64,000 nucleotides of DNA from Candidatus Gastranaerophilales bacterium (GTDB taxonomy: Bacteria > Cyanobacteriota > Vampirovibrionia > Gastranaerophilales > Gastranaerophilaceae): the NCBI GenBank assembly GCA_944322755.1, contig CALUPY010000003.1, positions 1-64,000 on the forward strand. Reading direction: 5' to 3'. Both the position numbers and the translations under genes were made by a program. The notes beneath the pieces are model-generated. The model saw only the letters and a program-made list of their open reading frames with translations. It ran no database searches and was not told the DNA's origin. Of this stretch, positions 7,732-16,982 are shown one piece after another. The number at the start of each line of letters is the position of its first letter. Position 1 is the first letter of the stretch.

Positions 7732-8979
7732 ATGTTAAACACAGAAACCAACAAGAAATACAGATTTGATACTATTGAAAGCGCAATTGAGACCATAAAA
7801 AACGGCGGCATGGTTATCGTTGCGGATGATGAATCGAGGGAAAATGAAGGCGATTTAATCTGTGCTGCGCAAAAAGCCACTCCTGAGACGGTTAACTTTA
7901 TGATTTCGGAAGCAAAAGGAATTTTGTGTGTTCCGCTTACGCCTGATAAGGCAAAAAAGCTGGGGCTTGACCAGATGGTCAAAAACAATACTGATGTGAA
8001 AGGAACAGCTTTTACACAGAGCGTTGATGCCGACCCGAAATACGGTGTAACTACAGGTGTGTCAGCATTTGACAGGGCAAAGACAATTCAAATTATGGCA
8101 GATGACAATGCAAAACCCTCTGACCTGCGCCAGCCCGGGCATATATTCCCGCTGATTGCAAAACAGGGCGGAGTACTTGAAAGAGTAGGTCATACGGAAG
8201 CGACTGTAGATTTGTGCAGACTTGCAGGTTTAAAAGAGATAGGTATCTGCTGTGAGATAGTCAATCCAGACGGCACTATGGCCAGAAGAGACGATTTAAG
8301 AGCCTTTGCGGACAAACATAATATAAAATTCATCACAGTAGCGGACTTAATTGCTTACAGGCTCAGAAACGAAAGACTCATGAAACGCGAAGCAGAGGTC
8401 GATTTGCCAACAGCATTCGGTGATTTTAAACTAATCGGATACAGGCATAAACTGAACGGGCAAGAACACGTTGCGCTTCTGAAAGACGACGGTTCCGACA
8501 AAATCCCTCTTGTCAGAATGCACAGTATCTGCCTGACGGGCGATACTTTCCACAGTCTTAGATGCGACTGCAACAGCCAGCTTCAAAACTCTATGAAAAT
8601 GATTAACGAGTACGGAAAAGGCGCGGTCGTATATCTTATGAACCACGAGGGCCGAGGTATAGGAATCGTGAACAAAATAAAAGCCTATGCCCTGCAGGAT
8701 AAAGGACAGGACACTGTAGAAGCGAATCTTTCACTGGGATTTGCCTCTGACCTCAGAGACTACGGCGACGGCGCACAGATACTTCTCGACCTCGGTTTTA
8801 CAAAATTTAAGTTAATTACAAATAACCCAAAAAAAATAATCGGGCTCGAAGGATACGGGCTCGAGATTGTTGAAAGAATACAGGTGGAATCAGAGTTCAC
8901 TAAATACAATAAGAGATATCTCTGCACAAAAGTGAACAAAATGCACCATCTTTTAAACACAGCCGGCATGGAGCAATAA
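7732..8979 (+). CDS. ribBA: Bifunctional DHBP synthase / GTP cyclohydrolase II
   Basis: A 415-aa fusion giving both branch precursors of riboflavin. The N-terminal 3,4-dihydroxy-2-butanone-4-phosphate synthase part has IVADDESRENEGDLI (about 27-41), TGVSAFDRA and LRQPGHIFPL. The C-terminal GTP cyclohydrolase II part has the zinc-binding CLTGDTFHSLRCDC near 263-276 and HEGRGIGIVNK. Both sets of key residues are intact, so both activities are expected. Starts one base after ribE ends. Confidence 0.97.
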   Translation: MLNTETNKKYRFDTIESAIETIKNGGMVIVADDESRENEGDLICAAQKATPETVNFMISEAKGILCVPLTPDKAKKLGLDQMVKNNTDVKGTAFTQSVDADPKYGVTTGVSAFDRAKTIQIMADDNAKPSDLRQPGHIFPLIAKQGGVLERVGHTEATVDLCRLAGLKEIGICCEIVNPDGTMARRDDLRAFADKHNIKFITVADLIAYRLRNERLMKREAEVDLPTAFGDFKLIGYRHKLNGQEHVALLKDDGSDKIPLVRMHSICLTGDTFHSLRCDCNSQLQNSMKMINEYGKGAVVYLMNHEGRGIGIVNKIKAYALQDKGQDTVEANLSLGFASDLRDYGDGAQILLDLGFTKFKLITNNPKKIIGLEGYGLEIVERIQVESEFTKYNKRYLCTKVNKMHHLLNTAGMEQ

Positions 8980-8980
8980 T

Positions 8981-9964
8981 ATGGCGAATATTTTATTATA
9001 CAAAGTTTGTGAATATAAAGAAGAATACAAAAAAGTTTTCAGAGGCGTATATGAGGATTTCAGGAGCAAATCCTTTTCTGATTACAAATTTGAGCTTGAG
9101 CCTCTTGAATATGAGGATTTTATTAATGCGGTGAACGAAGGGCTGATAAAATGTCTCATACTGCTCGAAGACGAGGTTCCGACCGCTTTTATGGTTTATA
9201 CAACAGAAATAAGCGAAGCTCTAGAGCTGAACTTAATACACTGTCTGGGCAGCGAAGAAGTCAATCTCAAAAGAAGGCTTCTGATGGAACGGTATCTTGA
9301 ACTGAATAAAGATATGCTCAAAGAAAAAGTAACGACCTATCCTATGCTCGGTAGCCAGTCAACATTCGTAGAAGAGATTACAAACTACGGATTTAAGCTC
9401 GTCGGGCTGGCAGTTGTGCGTTTTATGTTTGCAAACCAATCATCAGTTGAAATTTTCAAAGCACACACCCCAAAGCCCCTCCCGTCAAGCTATTCAATTT
9501 CCCCGTGGAAAGATATTTATTTTAATAAGAGCATAAATATAATACATGACGCATTCAAGCACTCTTCAGACGCGCTTTTTGACACAAGATTTTTAACAAA
9601 AGAAGGCTGCAAAGATATTATAGAAAAGCTTGTATCAGGTATTTACGGCACTTTTTTACCGGACTGCACAAACGTTCTGCTCTATAAAAATGAGCCTGTA
9701 GGCATATGTTTTGCAAACATAACAGGCGGAAAAATAGGCAATATTCCGCTGGTCGGCTTATTACACAAGCACAGATACAAGGGATTCGGCGAAACTCTGC
9801 TGCACAACACTCTTAAAACAGCTCTGGACAAATATTCAGACACCCTGAGCGAACTTAATGCAAGCACGGAAACTGACAACTATCCTGCAGTGCGTATGTA
9901 CAGAAGACTCGGATTTAAAGAGGACTACTGCTATCCGCAGGCATACAGGCCTATAGAAAAATAA
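8981..9964 (+). CDS. GNAT-family N-acetyltransferase (two-domain)
   Basis: A 327-aa protein whose C-terminal half is a GNAT fold: the acetyl-CoA loop is seen in VGLLHKHRYKGFGETLL and the closing strand in NYPAVRMYRRLGFKED. The N-terminal half is a second, degenerate GNAT-like domain. Substrate unknown. It begins one base after ribBA stops, so it is the last gene of the riboflavin operon, and faces the next gene tail to tail. Confidence 0.85.
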   Translation: MANILLYKVCEYKEEYKKVFRGVYEDFRSKSFSDYKFELEPLEYEDFINAVNEGLIKCLILLEDEVPTAFMVYTTEISEALELNLIHCLGSEEVNLKRRLLMERYLELNKDMLKEKVTTYPMLGSQSTFVEEITNYGFKLVGLAVVRFMFANQSSVEIFKAHTPKPLPSSYSISPWKDIYFNKSINIIHDAFKHSSDALFDTRFLTKEGCKDIIEKLVSGIYGTFLPDCTNVLLYKNEPVGICFANITGGKIGNIPLVGLLHKHRYKGFGETLLHNTLKTALDKYSDTLSELNASTETDNYPAVRMYRRLGFKEDYCYPQAYRPIEK

Positions 9965-9981
9965 ATATGTCTGCAAAAAAT

Positions 9982-11655
9982 TTATTGCTGCTGATTTTTG
10001 TGAAATATATCATCAAAAACAGTTCTTAGGTATTTAGCACTTTTTCTAACAAGGTTGTCAGCCTCTTTCTCATAGTATATCTGTCTTGCGAGAGCCTGCG
10101 GAACTGCAAAAGAGCTTCCTGATATGGATTTTAGAATTTTTGTTGTTCTTTTTCGGGGGATTATGTAGTTCTTTTTGCTGTTCATGTCAAAAAACTGATT
10201 TAGCTGTAAGTCACAGTGCGTGCCGGCAGGAAAGGTGTTTTCAAGAACATCGCTGTCCAGTTTATTTTCGAAAATTTTACGCAGCTTTTCTATCTCGTAA
10301 ATCTTTCTCCTCAAGTTTTTATTAACAGAGAATGCGACCTTATACTGCAGATAATTTATATCAAATTTTTGCCTGCAGGACTTTTCATAAATATCATTAA
10401 CCGCGTTTTCCAGCTCAATATAATCTTTTTTAGTTGCTATTCTTTTTATTAATTCTCTTTTGGAGAGTTTTGAAAAGTCTTTTTCAAACGGGTAGTTTAT
10501 CGTCAGATTTCCGGGTTTTGAGTTTTCTGCCGTACCTATATATACCGGAAGGCTTTCATAATCCTCTATCATCGAATTTTTCGAAAATTTTTTCAGGGGA
10601 TTAGTGTCCTCGCCGCCTATTATATGTGCTCCGCGCGTAAGCGAGAGTATGTTATACTTTGTATCTTTATTTCCGCCCGCAATATAGACTTGGGTTCCTG
10701 ATTCTATTATATCTTCAAGTTCCTCTATTATATGAAGATAGACCTTAGGTATTTCCTCCAGAAGGGTTTCACGGTACTTGTACAGCTCATCAGGGCTGAA
10801 AGCTTTGCCGCCGGCCGTATAGTCAGCAGGATAGTAGACCGAAAGATTTATGTAATCATAATTTTTGTCTTTTATTTTTTTTAGTGTTTTAAGAAGCGAT
10901 TTCGGATTAAAGCTGCAGGGTCTGTTTTTCTGGGCAATAACATTATAAGTGTCTATTTCAACACCCGAATTTTTTGTAAGTTGTTTTAACACTGAAAAGA
11001 CCAAATTTCCGTGAGCTTCATCGTATTTTTGACTGTCTGAGACAGAAAGCCCGTTTGTTTTAAACACGTCAATAACAGCAGCCCTCTTACAGGGTCTCTC
11101 CGCACCATGAGATGCTATTTCTTCTATCAATGCCTTGTAAAACGGTGAATTGTGTAAATAGTAAAGCACCGCAGATGATTCGATATCAGGTGTTTCGATG
11201 CTTGCATTTTTTTGCCAGTTTTCATTCAATGAATTGTAAATTTCTGGATTGTCGTTTATATCCTGTCTCAGTGCCTGCAGCTTTGTTGCGTCAGAGACAG
11301 CATTGATTATACTTTGTATTACCTGAGCGGGATTATACTGACCGAATTTTTCCCAGAAACACTGCTGCGTCTTAGAAACACTGGCGTCAAAAGACTCTGC
11401 GCCTTTTAAAGTCGTCTCGAATTTTAACTTGTAGCCGGTTAAAAATTTTTTGGGGCTTTTGTCTCTGTTTATCTCTACCGAGTCTATGATTTCAGAATTT
11501 AAGTCTATTGAAATTAAATCATCAGGCTGACCTGTGATTTTAGCTGCTTCTTTGATATTTTCTATATCAACGCTGTTTAATAAACCGTTTTTGTCTGAAA
11601 TCGCGACTTCTGCCTTAAATGCTTGTTTGCCGGGATTATAGCTGTATATTTTCAT
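9982..11655 (-). CDS. Divergent subtilisin-like (S8) serine protease without signal peptide
   Basis: A 557-aa protein that keeps the order of the subtilase active site: Asp196 in AAVIDVF, His215 in EAHGNLVFSVL, the oxyanion Asn329 in VYIAGGN and Ser515 in GSSFAVP (family consensus GTSxAxP). DYINLSVYY matches the usual DVINLS strand. A helical domain of about 110 residues (390-505) is inserted between Asn and Ser. There is no signal peptide or membrane anchor; the protein starts MKIYSYNPGKQAFKAEVAIS. A cytoplasmic or unconventionally exported protease is inferred. The gene stands between convergent and co-directional neighbours without clear operon partners. Confidence 0.7.
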   Translation of the reverse strand: MKIYSYNPGKQAFKAEVAISDKNGLLNSVDIENIKEAAKITGQPDDLISIDLNSEIIDSVEINRDKSPKKFLTGYKLKFETTLKGAESFDASVSKTQQCFWEKFGQYNPAQVIQSIINAVSDATKLQALRQDINDNPEIYNSLNENWQKNASIETPDIESSAVLYYLHNSPFYKALIEEIASHGAERPCKRAAVIDVFKTNGLSVSDSQKYDEAHGNLVFSVLKQLTKNSGVEIDTYNVIAQKNRPCSFNPKSLLKTLKKIKDKNYDYINLSVYYPADYTAGGKAFSPDELYKYRETLLEEIPKVYLHIIEELEDIIESGTQVYIAGGNKDTKYNILSLTRGAHIIGGEDTNPLKKFSKNSMIEDYESLPVYIGTAENSKPGNLTINYPFEKDFSKLSKRELIKRIATKKDYIELENAVNDIYEKSCRQKFDINYLQYKVAFSVNKNLRRKIYEIEKLRKIFENKLDSDVLENTFPAGTHCDLQLNQFFDMNSKKNYIIPRKRTTKILKSISGSSFAVPQALARQIYYEKEADNLVRKSAKYLRTVFDDIFHKNQQQ

Positions 11656-11733
11656 AGTTTTATTTTACACAAAACAGCTGAAAAATTTTTTTTTGCCATG
11701 ATAGGAAAATACAACCGAAAGCAACAATACTAT

Positions 11734-13200
11734 TTAGCCGATTCTGTTCTGTCCGAAATTCATTCTCGCGATTTTTTCCTGAATGCCCTTCTGAATATGC
11801 GAACCTTCACCGTAGTATTTGTCTTTGTAAGCTTTCATCATTTTCGGCACAATAAAACCGAGGAACAGGCAGGAAATTCCTATATTGCCGACAACAGATC
11901 CGACTTTAAACTGTTTTGCAGTCTTTAAGAACTCTTCGACTGATTTGCCGGATGCTTTCTGCTTTTTAACAAAATCAGCAATGTGGTCTGCAAGACTCGT
12001 AATATCTTTTGTATCAATATACTGATGCGGATTTACTTTTCCGATTTCCGGTTTTTCCGAGATTTTGAAGATATTAATGAATTTTTGCAAAGCGTTAAGT
12101 TTTTTTGGATTTTCATCAATAACACTTATTATACCTGATTTTTTTGCAGCTTTTACGACAAGATTGTCCGCATTTTTTTCATCATATATGAATTCGTAAA
12201 TACCTTGTTTGTATTTAGCAATATCAGCCTCGGACTTCATCGGATTGCCGTTTTTCAATGCATTGAACTCATCAAGATGAGCTTTGACCGTGTCATTTTT
12301 CATTGCATTTTTCAGCGTGTCAGAGTTCATGAAGTCAGCATGAAGCTTAATAGGTTTTTTGAAGAGTTTGTCGCTTACATATTCAATGCCCTGCTGAATA
12401 TATTTTCCGGCAACATACATAAAGAAAAGCAGGCTGCCTTCTTTTATTGCGTATTCCATAAACTCGTGTTTGTTTCTTGCCATACCAAGTCTCTCGGAAG
12501 TAATACCTGCATCGACGATAAACATGTTGTGAACGGGATTGAACATAAATGTATTCAACAATCCGCCGAAGCCTTTAAAGGACGGATTTTTACCGGCAAA
12601 AGACTGGTTCTGCTTTCCGATAGCAAAAGCCTTGAACGCCGGATTATTTTTTATATTTTTGTTGTACTGCTCCTGTTTTTCAAGTTTTTCGAGCTCTCTT
12701 TTCAGAACCTGTTTGTCAGTATATTTCTGTTTTAAAACAGTGAGTGTAAAGTAAGAAGCGAGCGTCAATGCCGTAGCTGCAATGAATTTGCCAAAGAAAA
12801 GACCTTTGAATACTTTTGAGCCTTTTTCAGCTTTGAGCAAGTCCTGTGCAAGTTCAGGCATGCTCAACTTTTCAGAGAATTGTGCAGCATATTTTTTTGC
12901 TATGGAAAGCTGATTTTTGTCATTAACAAGTCTTACATCCACATCAGGGTTGTAACCTTTTGCTTTGTAAATAGTTTTGTCGGCAAGCCATTTAAAAAAC
13001 GGAAGGCCTCCCAGCCATATGGCTTCTGTACCGAATTCATCTATAAATCTGTCTTTTGCTTCAATTAATTTTGCGTTTTTATCAGAGCCGGCCGCATCAT
13101 AGGAGTATGCAGTCATACCGATGCTGTTAATAATATCTTTGGTGGCTAGCGGATATAATGAAGAGTGATCTCCGAATGTTGAAATTATTTTTAGTGACAT
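11734..13200 (-). CDS. Unrecognised 488-aa membrane protein with FKG motif
   Basis: No known family recognised. Three hydrophobic segments can be seen: about 133-155 (FGKFIAATALTLASYFTL), about 255-275 (GSLLFFMYVAGKYIQ) and about 445-465 (VGNIGISCLFLGFIVP). The rest is Lys-rich and helical. NPSFKGFGG near 205 resembles short FKG words in the subtilisin-like (QAFKAE) and M16 (ISFKGAI) proteins of this window. SD AAAGGAAAGG precedes the ATG. The N-terminal GDHSSLYPLATKD contains no signal peptide. Likely an inner-membrane protein of this lineage. Confidence 0.8.
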   Translation of the reverse strand: MSLKIISTFGDHSSLYPLATKDIINSIGMTAYSYDAAGSDKNAKLIEAKDRFIDEFGTEAIWLGGLPFFKWLADKTIYKAKGYNPDVDVRLVNDKNQLSIAKKYAAQFSEKLSMPELAQDLLKAEKGSKVFKGLFFGKFIAATALTLASYFTLTVLKQKYTDKQVLKRELEKLEKQEQYNKNIKNNPAFKAFAIGKQNQSFAGKNPSFKGFGGLLNTFMFNPVHNMFIVDAGITSERLGMARNKHEFMEYAIKEGSLLFFMYVAGKYIQQGIEYVSDKLFKKPIKLHADFMNSDTLKNAMKNDTVKAHLDEFNALKNGNPMKSEADIAKYKQGIYEFIYDEKNADNLVVKAAKKSGIISVIDENPKKLNALQKFINIFKISEKPEIGKVNPHQYIDTKDITSLADHIADFVKKQKASGKSVEEFLKTAKQFKVGSVVGNIGISCLFLGFIVPKMMKAYKDKYYGEGSHIQKGIQEKIARMNFGQNRIG

Positions 13201-13227
13201 TGACCTTTCCTTTACACAATTAAGGGA

Positions 13228-13308
13228 TTATAGACCCCATTCCAAGTTCATAACCAAAACCATGCGAGCATTTGCCCTTCTTTGTGTATTTCGTCGTATA
13301 TTTGTCAT
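13228..13308 (-). CDS. Candidate 26-aa small ORF ahead of the 488-aa gene
   Basis: MTNIRRNTQRRANARMVLVMNLEWGL starts with ATG preceded by a strong AGGAG site at 8 nt, ends 27 bp before the next gene, and is Arg-rich at its N terminus. It could be a leader peptide or small protein, or chance. I recognise no homologue. Confidence 0.35.
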   Translation of the reverse strand: MTNIRRNTQRRANARMVLVMNLEWGL

Positions 13309-13394
13309 TTCGATTTCTCCTGTGATTTATCTATTTAATGTTTGTGAATAATGTTTTGTGCTATTTTTTTAGAAATTTATTGATATTTTGTAAC

Positions 13395-13420
13395 AAAAAA
13401 GCCTTCTAATTTCTTAGAAG
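13395..13420 (-). terminator. Intrinsic terminator of the small unit 13435-13560
   Basis: CTTCTAA and TTAGAAG form a perfect 7-bp stem with loop GAAA on the minus strand, followed by TTTTTT. It closes the 29-aa ORF unit and may also catch transcripts from udg. Confidence 0.8.
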
Positions 13421-13434
13421 ACCTTAACCAAATT

Positions 13435-13524
13435 CTATTGTGCAACAGAAAATGTTACATTCATTTGATGTAAAGCCTTCGAGTTAGTATAAAAGCAGCG
13501 TCGCTGATACTTTCTAATTCTCAT
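13435..13524 (-). CDS. Candidate 29-aa small protein or sRNA unit
   Basis: A 29-codon ORF (starts MRIRKYQRRCFYTNSKAL, ends FSVAQ) with AGGACAG 8 nt before its ATG. It has its own predicted promoter 40 bp upstream and a terminator 15 bp after its stop, so a transcript of about 160 nt is expected. The peptide is basic (five Arg, two Lys in the first 18 residues). It may be a real small protein or the RNA may be the functional product. No homologue recognised. Confidence 0.4.
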   Translation of the reverse strand: MRIRKYQRRCFYTNSKALHQMNVTFSVAQ

Positions 13525-13561
13525 TTTCTGTCTGTCCTTTTTTATACATTTACATTAGTAG

Positions 13562-13590
13562 TGTATATTGTACATTATATTAATGCACAA
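13562..13590 (-). promoter_or_regulatory. Predicted promoter of the 29-aa unit
   Basis: Minus strand TTGTGC (13585-13590), 17-nt spacer, TATACA (13562-13567). It lies immediately after the udg stop, in a place that makes sense only for the small unit downstream. Confidence 0.5.
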
Positions 13591-13616
13591 AAGTGAAATT
13601 TTGTCCAGCCTTGGTA

Positions 13617-14249
13617 TTACAAATTTCGTAACAAATCGAGTTTTTTCTTAACACTGTCCAAATCCCGTTTTGTAAACCATCTCGGGCTGCCCTGTTCCTG
13701 TGAATGATTGCGCAAAAGATATGACGGGTGAAAAATTACCATTGACTCAATGCCGTCAAAAATATTCAGCCACTTGCCTCGAATCTGAGTGATTTTAAAT
13801 TCCTCATCAATAAAAGAAGAAGCTGCAGTAGAGCCGCAAAGCAGTATGATTTTCGGTTTTACAAGAGAAATCTGCGCTTTTAAGTAAATTTCGCAAGCTG
13901 ATTTTTCTTCTGCAGACGGCTGTCTGTTTTGCGGCGGGCGGCATTTTAGTGTATTGCATATATAAAAATCATTTTCTCTGGACAACCCTGATTCTGCAAG
14001 CATTTCATTCAAAAGTTTTCCTGCTCTGCCGACAAAAGGCATGCCTGTAGCATCTTCATCAGCGCCGGGCGCTTCGCCTATCAGCATTATATCAGCAGTC
14101 GGATTTCCGTCTGCGAACACAACATGATTTCGTGTCTTATGCAGGTCGCATGCCTTGCACTGTTCACAGACATTCTGGATTTCTTTAAGAGACTGTTTTG
14201 TTGTTTCAGCGTCAATATCGCCGATTTTTTCAAATTTATGCTGTATCAT
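13617..14249 (-). CDS. udg: Family 4 (4Fe-4S) uracil-DNA glycosylase
   Basis: A 210-aa enzyme that removes uracil from DNA as the first step of base excision repair. Family marks: the N-terminal iron-sulfur pair CEQCKACDLHKTRN, motif IGEAPGADEDATGMPFVGRAG, a further cluster Cys in ICNTLKCRPPQNRQP and the C-terminal HPSYLLR. The SD is CAGGGG 11 nt before ATG. It is the last gene of a run beginning at 18004 and follows the SEC-C gene by 29 bp. Confidence 0.93.
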   Translation of the reverse strand: MIQHKFEKIGDIDAETTKQSLKEIQNVCEQCKACDLHKTRNHVVFADGNPTADIMLIGEAPGADEDATGMPFVGRAGKLLNEMLAESGLSRENDFYICNTLKCRPPQNRQPSAEEKSACEIYLKAQISLVKPKIILLCGSTAASSFIDEEFKITQIRGKWLNIFDGIESMVIFHPSYLLRNHSQEQGSPRWFTKRDLDSVKKKLDLLRNL

Positions 14250-14278
14250 AGTTCCAACCCCTGCACACTATGAATATA

Positions 14279-15577
14279 TTATACCATACCGCAGCATTTT
14301 TTATATTTTTTTCCGCTTCCGCAGGGACATAAGTCATTTCGGCCGGGTTTTGCGCCTTCGGGAAGTGCGGGTTTTGATTCTTCTTCTGCAGGAATAAATC
14401 CCATAAGTTCAGAGAAGGTTTTTGAGGCATACAGTACACTGGTGGGCGACATGATTTTATTAGCCAGAAAATGCGCCTTAAACTCGTCTAACAAAGATTC
14501 AAGCGTATAATCTTTCTGGTAAATTTCATTTACGATTTTCAAGAAATTCGGATATGCATTATACAGGCGAACAACGAGATTTGAGGGAAGTTTGTCATTT
14601 TCTAAAAAGTTTTTAACACAAGTTTCCCATCCTTCAATGGACTTGTAATCTTCTGATTCGAAAATTTTGCATAAAGTACCGTAAAATGGCACTATATAAA
14701 GCCCGAGCTCGCTGTCATAAATTACGCCCACATCGTATTTTTCTTTATGACTGGAGAATCCGCCGAGCGAATTTTCAAGAAAATTGTCATATGCGCTGTC
14801 AAATTCTCCGACTTTGAAGAATCTGTATACTTCCGGTTCTTTTATAAAGTTTTTTATTTCTTCTTTGTCTGCGTTTTCCTCAAAGCAGAAGTCGTTGAAT
14901 GCGGCGATAAGATTGTCGGCATTGTCGTTTGTTGTGATAACAACGTCAGTGTCAAAGCATTCTTTAAATTTTTCACAGAATTTTGCAATTTCTGATTCAA
15001 TATCCTTGAGTTTTTCAGGATTGTTTTTGTAGAGTGCTTCGGGCTCTTCAATGATTTTTGCAACAGCACGTTTGTACATCATATCTTTGTTCAAAGACGA
15101 GGCTGTATCACTGATTTCTACAATGTAATATTCATTTTCGTATTCAAAAATTCTAGCTGCAATATAAGAACCTTTGTAAATTCCTCTAAGATGCGACATT
15201 TTTACAAGCGGAAGCACTGTATAAGTTTTTTCATCCACCATATTGTACAGTTCAAAGCCGTTTTTGAAGACATTTTTTACTTCAAAAATCGAGTTAATGG
15301 AATTTTGGAAAGATTTTATAAGTTTTTCTTCATGCGAGTCAAGATTTTTGTTTTCATCAAGGTATTTTGAAAAAACTGTCTCATGCTGCCTGTTTAAAAT
15401 CCTCTCAAACACATAGGTCGTCAAGATACCCTGAATCTTTGACTGAGGCGCGTTATACGCTCCGATGGTCTTTAAATACTCATCAAAATCAGCACGGATT
15501 TCTTCGTTATCCAGTGCAAAATTAAAAACTTTTGAAATAGTGTTGCTGATATCTGTTATTTTTTCTATTACTGACAT
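14279..15577 (-). CDS. SEC-C zinc-motif protein of unknown function
   Basis: A 432-aa protein whose only recognisable part is the C-terminal SEC-C motif, GRNDLCPCGSGKKYKKCC, the zinc-binding module known from the SecA tail. The rest is acidic and helical and I do not recognise it. The start used is the ATG at 15577, which overlaps the end of pgeF and has GGAG 6 nt ahead; the frame extends further upstream only as pgeF shadow. Translation with pgeF is likely coupled. Role unknown; the SEC-C motif suggests binding to ribosomes or to SecB-like partners. Confidence 0.8.
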   Translation of the reverse strand: MSVIEKITDISNTISKVFNFALDNEEIRADFDEYLKTIGAYNAPQSKIQGILTTYVFERILNRQHETVFSKYLDENKNLDSHEEKLIKSFQNSINSIFEVKNVFKNGFELYNMVDEKTYTVLPLVKMSHLRGIYKGSYIAARIFEYENEYYIVEISDTASSLNKDMMYKRAVAKIIEEPEALYKNNPEKLKDIESEIAKFCEKFKECFDTDVVITTNDNADNLIAAFNDFCFEENADKEEIKNFIKEPEVYRFFKVGEFDSAYDNFLENSLGGFSSHKEKYDVGVIYDSELGLYIVPFYGTLCKIFESEDYKSIEGWETCVKNFLENDKLPSNLVVRLYNAYPNFLKIVNEIYQKDYTLESLLDEFKAHFLANKIMSPTSVLYASKTFSELMGFIPAEEESKPALPEGAKPGRNDLCPCGSGKKYKKCCGMV

Positions 15578-16317
15578 TTTTGCTCCTTCAATTTTAAAAC
15601 AGCACTGTGACGCGCAGTATTTCCGCATTCTTTCCTGTATGAAAAGAATATATCATTACAATCATAAGTACAATAGCCGCATAAGTCAATCCGACTTACT
15701 CCTGTTTCTTCGAGCTGAATTTTATTTAAAAGTTTTAAATCAACAAGATACTTGTCGTCATGACCCGCTTCTTTCCAGAATCCGTCTCTGTCCACACATC
15801 CCATGAGCCTTAAAAACACAGGTTCATCCACTTCAAAGTGTTTCATTGAAATTGCAGGCCCGATTGCAGCTATTATATCATCAGTCCTTGAGCCGAAAAG
15901 TTCTTTCATAAACTCTACTGTTTTGGGAACAATATGTGCCTCTGTGCCTCTCCATCCGGCATGGGCAATTGCGCCTTTGTTGAGTTTTTCATCCCACAGA
16001 ATCACAGGCACGCAGTCTGCAAAATTCAAATATATTGCAATATCAGAATCATCCAACACCAGTGCATCTACGCTGTCAAAGTCCATGCCGGTCTGAGCTT
16101 TTTCGATGTTGGCGGTATGTTTTTGCACCGGCTTTATCAGGTGGTTTGTTCCGAGATATTTTTTTACAATCTCCCTGTTTTTTTCGCATTCTGCCTCAAG
16201 CTCCGGTATATCACCGTGAAAGAGCGGAAGCTCTCTTGTGGTGAAAAAATGCTCAACGCCATCGAGCATTGTGGATTTTAGAACTTTTTTTCCGTTTATT
16301 TCATCAAATACAAACAT
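15568..16317 (-). CDS. pgeF: Purine nucleoside phosphorylase / laccase-domain protein (YfiH, PgeF)
   Basis: A 249-aa YfiH-family protein. The family hydrolyses or phosphorylyses purine nucleosides and was earlier called polyphenol oxidase; in E. coli it edits peptidoglycan precursors. Visible are the zinc ligands and motifs QKHTANI, NFADCVPVIL, AIAHAGWRG and AAIGPAIS. Length is normal. Its ATG overlaps the upp stop (TAATG) and its 3' end overlaps the SEC-C gene. Confidence 0.9.
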   Translation of the reverse strand: MFVFDEINGKKVLKSTMLDGVEHFFTTRELPLFHGDIPELEAECEKNREIVKKYLGTNHLIKPVQKHTANIEKAQTGMDFDSVDALVLDDSDIAIYLNFADCVPVILWDEKLNKGAIAHAGWRGTEAHIVPKTVEFMKELFGSRTDDIIAAIGPAISMKHFEVDEPVFLRLMGCVDRDGFWKEAGHDDKYLVDLKLLNKIQLEETGVSRIDLCGYCTYDCNDIFFSYRKECGNTARHSAVLKLKEQKCQ

Positions 16318-16982
16318 TACTTCTCAAACGTATTAAACAGCCTGTCTCCTGCATCTCCAAGCCCGGGAACAATATATGCTTTTGAATTCAACGATTTGTC
16401 AATGTGGGCTGTATATATTTTCAGCCCCGGAAAGTCTTTTGTCAAGACCTCCAGCCCCTCAGGCGCTGCAAGTACTGAAATAAAAACAATATTTTCTATT
16501 GAAATACCCTTTTTCAAAAACAGTGACACTGCAGCTTTTGAAGAATTCCCGGTTGCAAGCATAGGGTCTAGCACAAACACTTTTATTTTCTCTGGATTTG
16601 AGTATGATACAGGTGTTTTGTCGTAATACCAGACTGGCTCTAAAGTCGCTTCATCTCTATACATCCCGACATGCTGGATACTTGCTTCGGGGTAAATTTC
16701 TTTTGCAACCTCTGACAATGCGAGTCCTGCTCTTAAAATAGGGGCGAAAACGATTTTGTATGAATCATCTATTTTTAAAGCGTCGCATTCTGCAATAGGC
16801 GTTTCTACATGGCAGCATGAGAGCGGAAGATTTTTTGTGGCAGTGTACATGAGAATCTGTGCCACGCGTTTCAGGGAATTAATAAAAGAGTCCGCTGATG
16901 CATTTTTGTCCCTGATGTGCGACATATTATGCTCACAGAGCGGATGATTAACGACTATAACATTTTCAAAATCTGTTTTCAT
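16317..16982 (-). CDS. upp: Uracil phosphoribosyltransferase
   Basis: A 221-aa enzyme making UMP from uracil and PRPP (pyrimidine salvage). Key parts: APILRAGLALSEVA, HVGMYRDEATLEPVWYY and the PRPP-binding VFVLDPMLATGNSS; the C-terminal YIVPGLGDAGDR binds uracil. Length is normal. The start overlaps the end of the MlaD-family gene by 17 bp and the stop overlaps pgeF, so the genes are cotranscribed. Confidence 0.95.
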   Translation of the reverse strand: MKTDFENVIVVNHPLCEHNMSHIRDKNASADSFINSLKRVAQILMYTATKNLPLSCCHVETPIAECDALKIDDSYKIVFAPILRAGLALSEVAKEIYPEASIQHVGMYRDEATLEPVWYYDKTPVSYSNPEKIKVFVLDPMLATGNSSKAAVSLFLKKGISIENIVFISVLAAPEGLEVLTKDFPGLKIYTAHIDKSLNSKAYIVPGLGDAGDRLFNTFEK

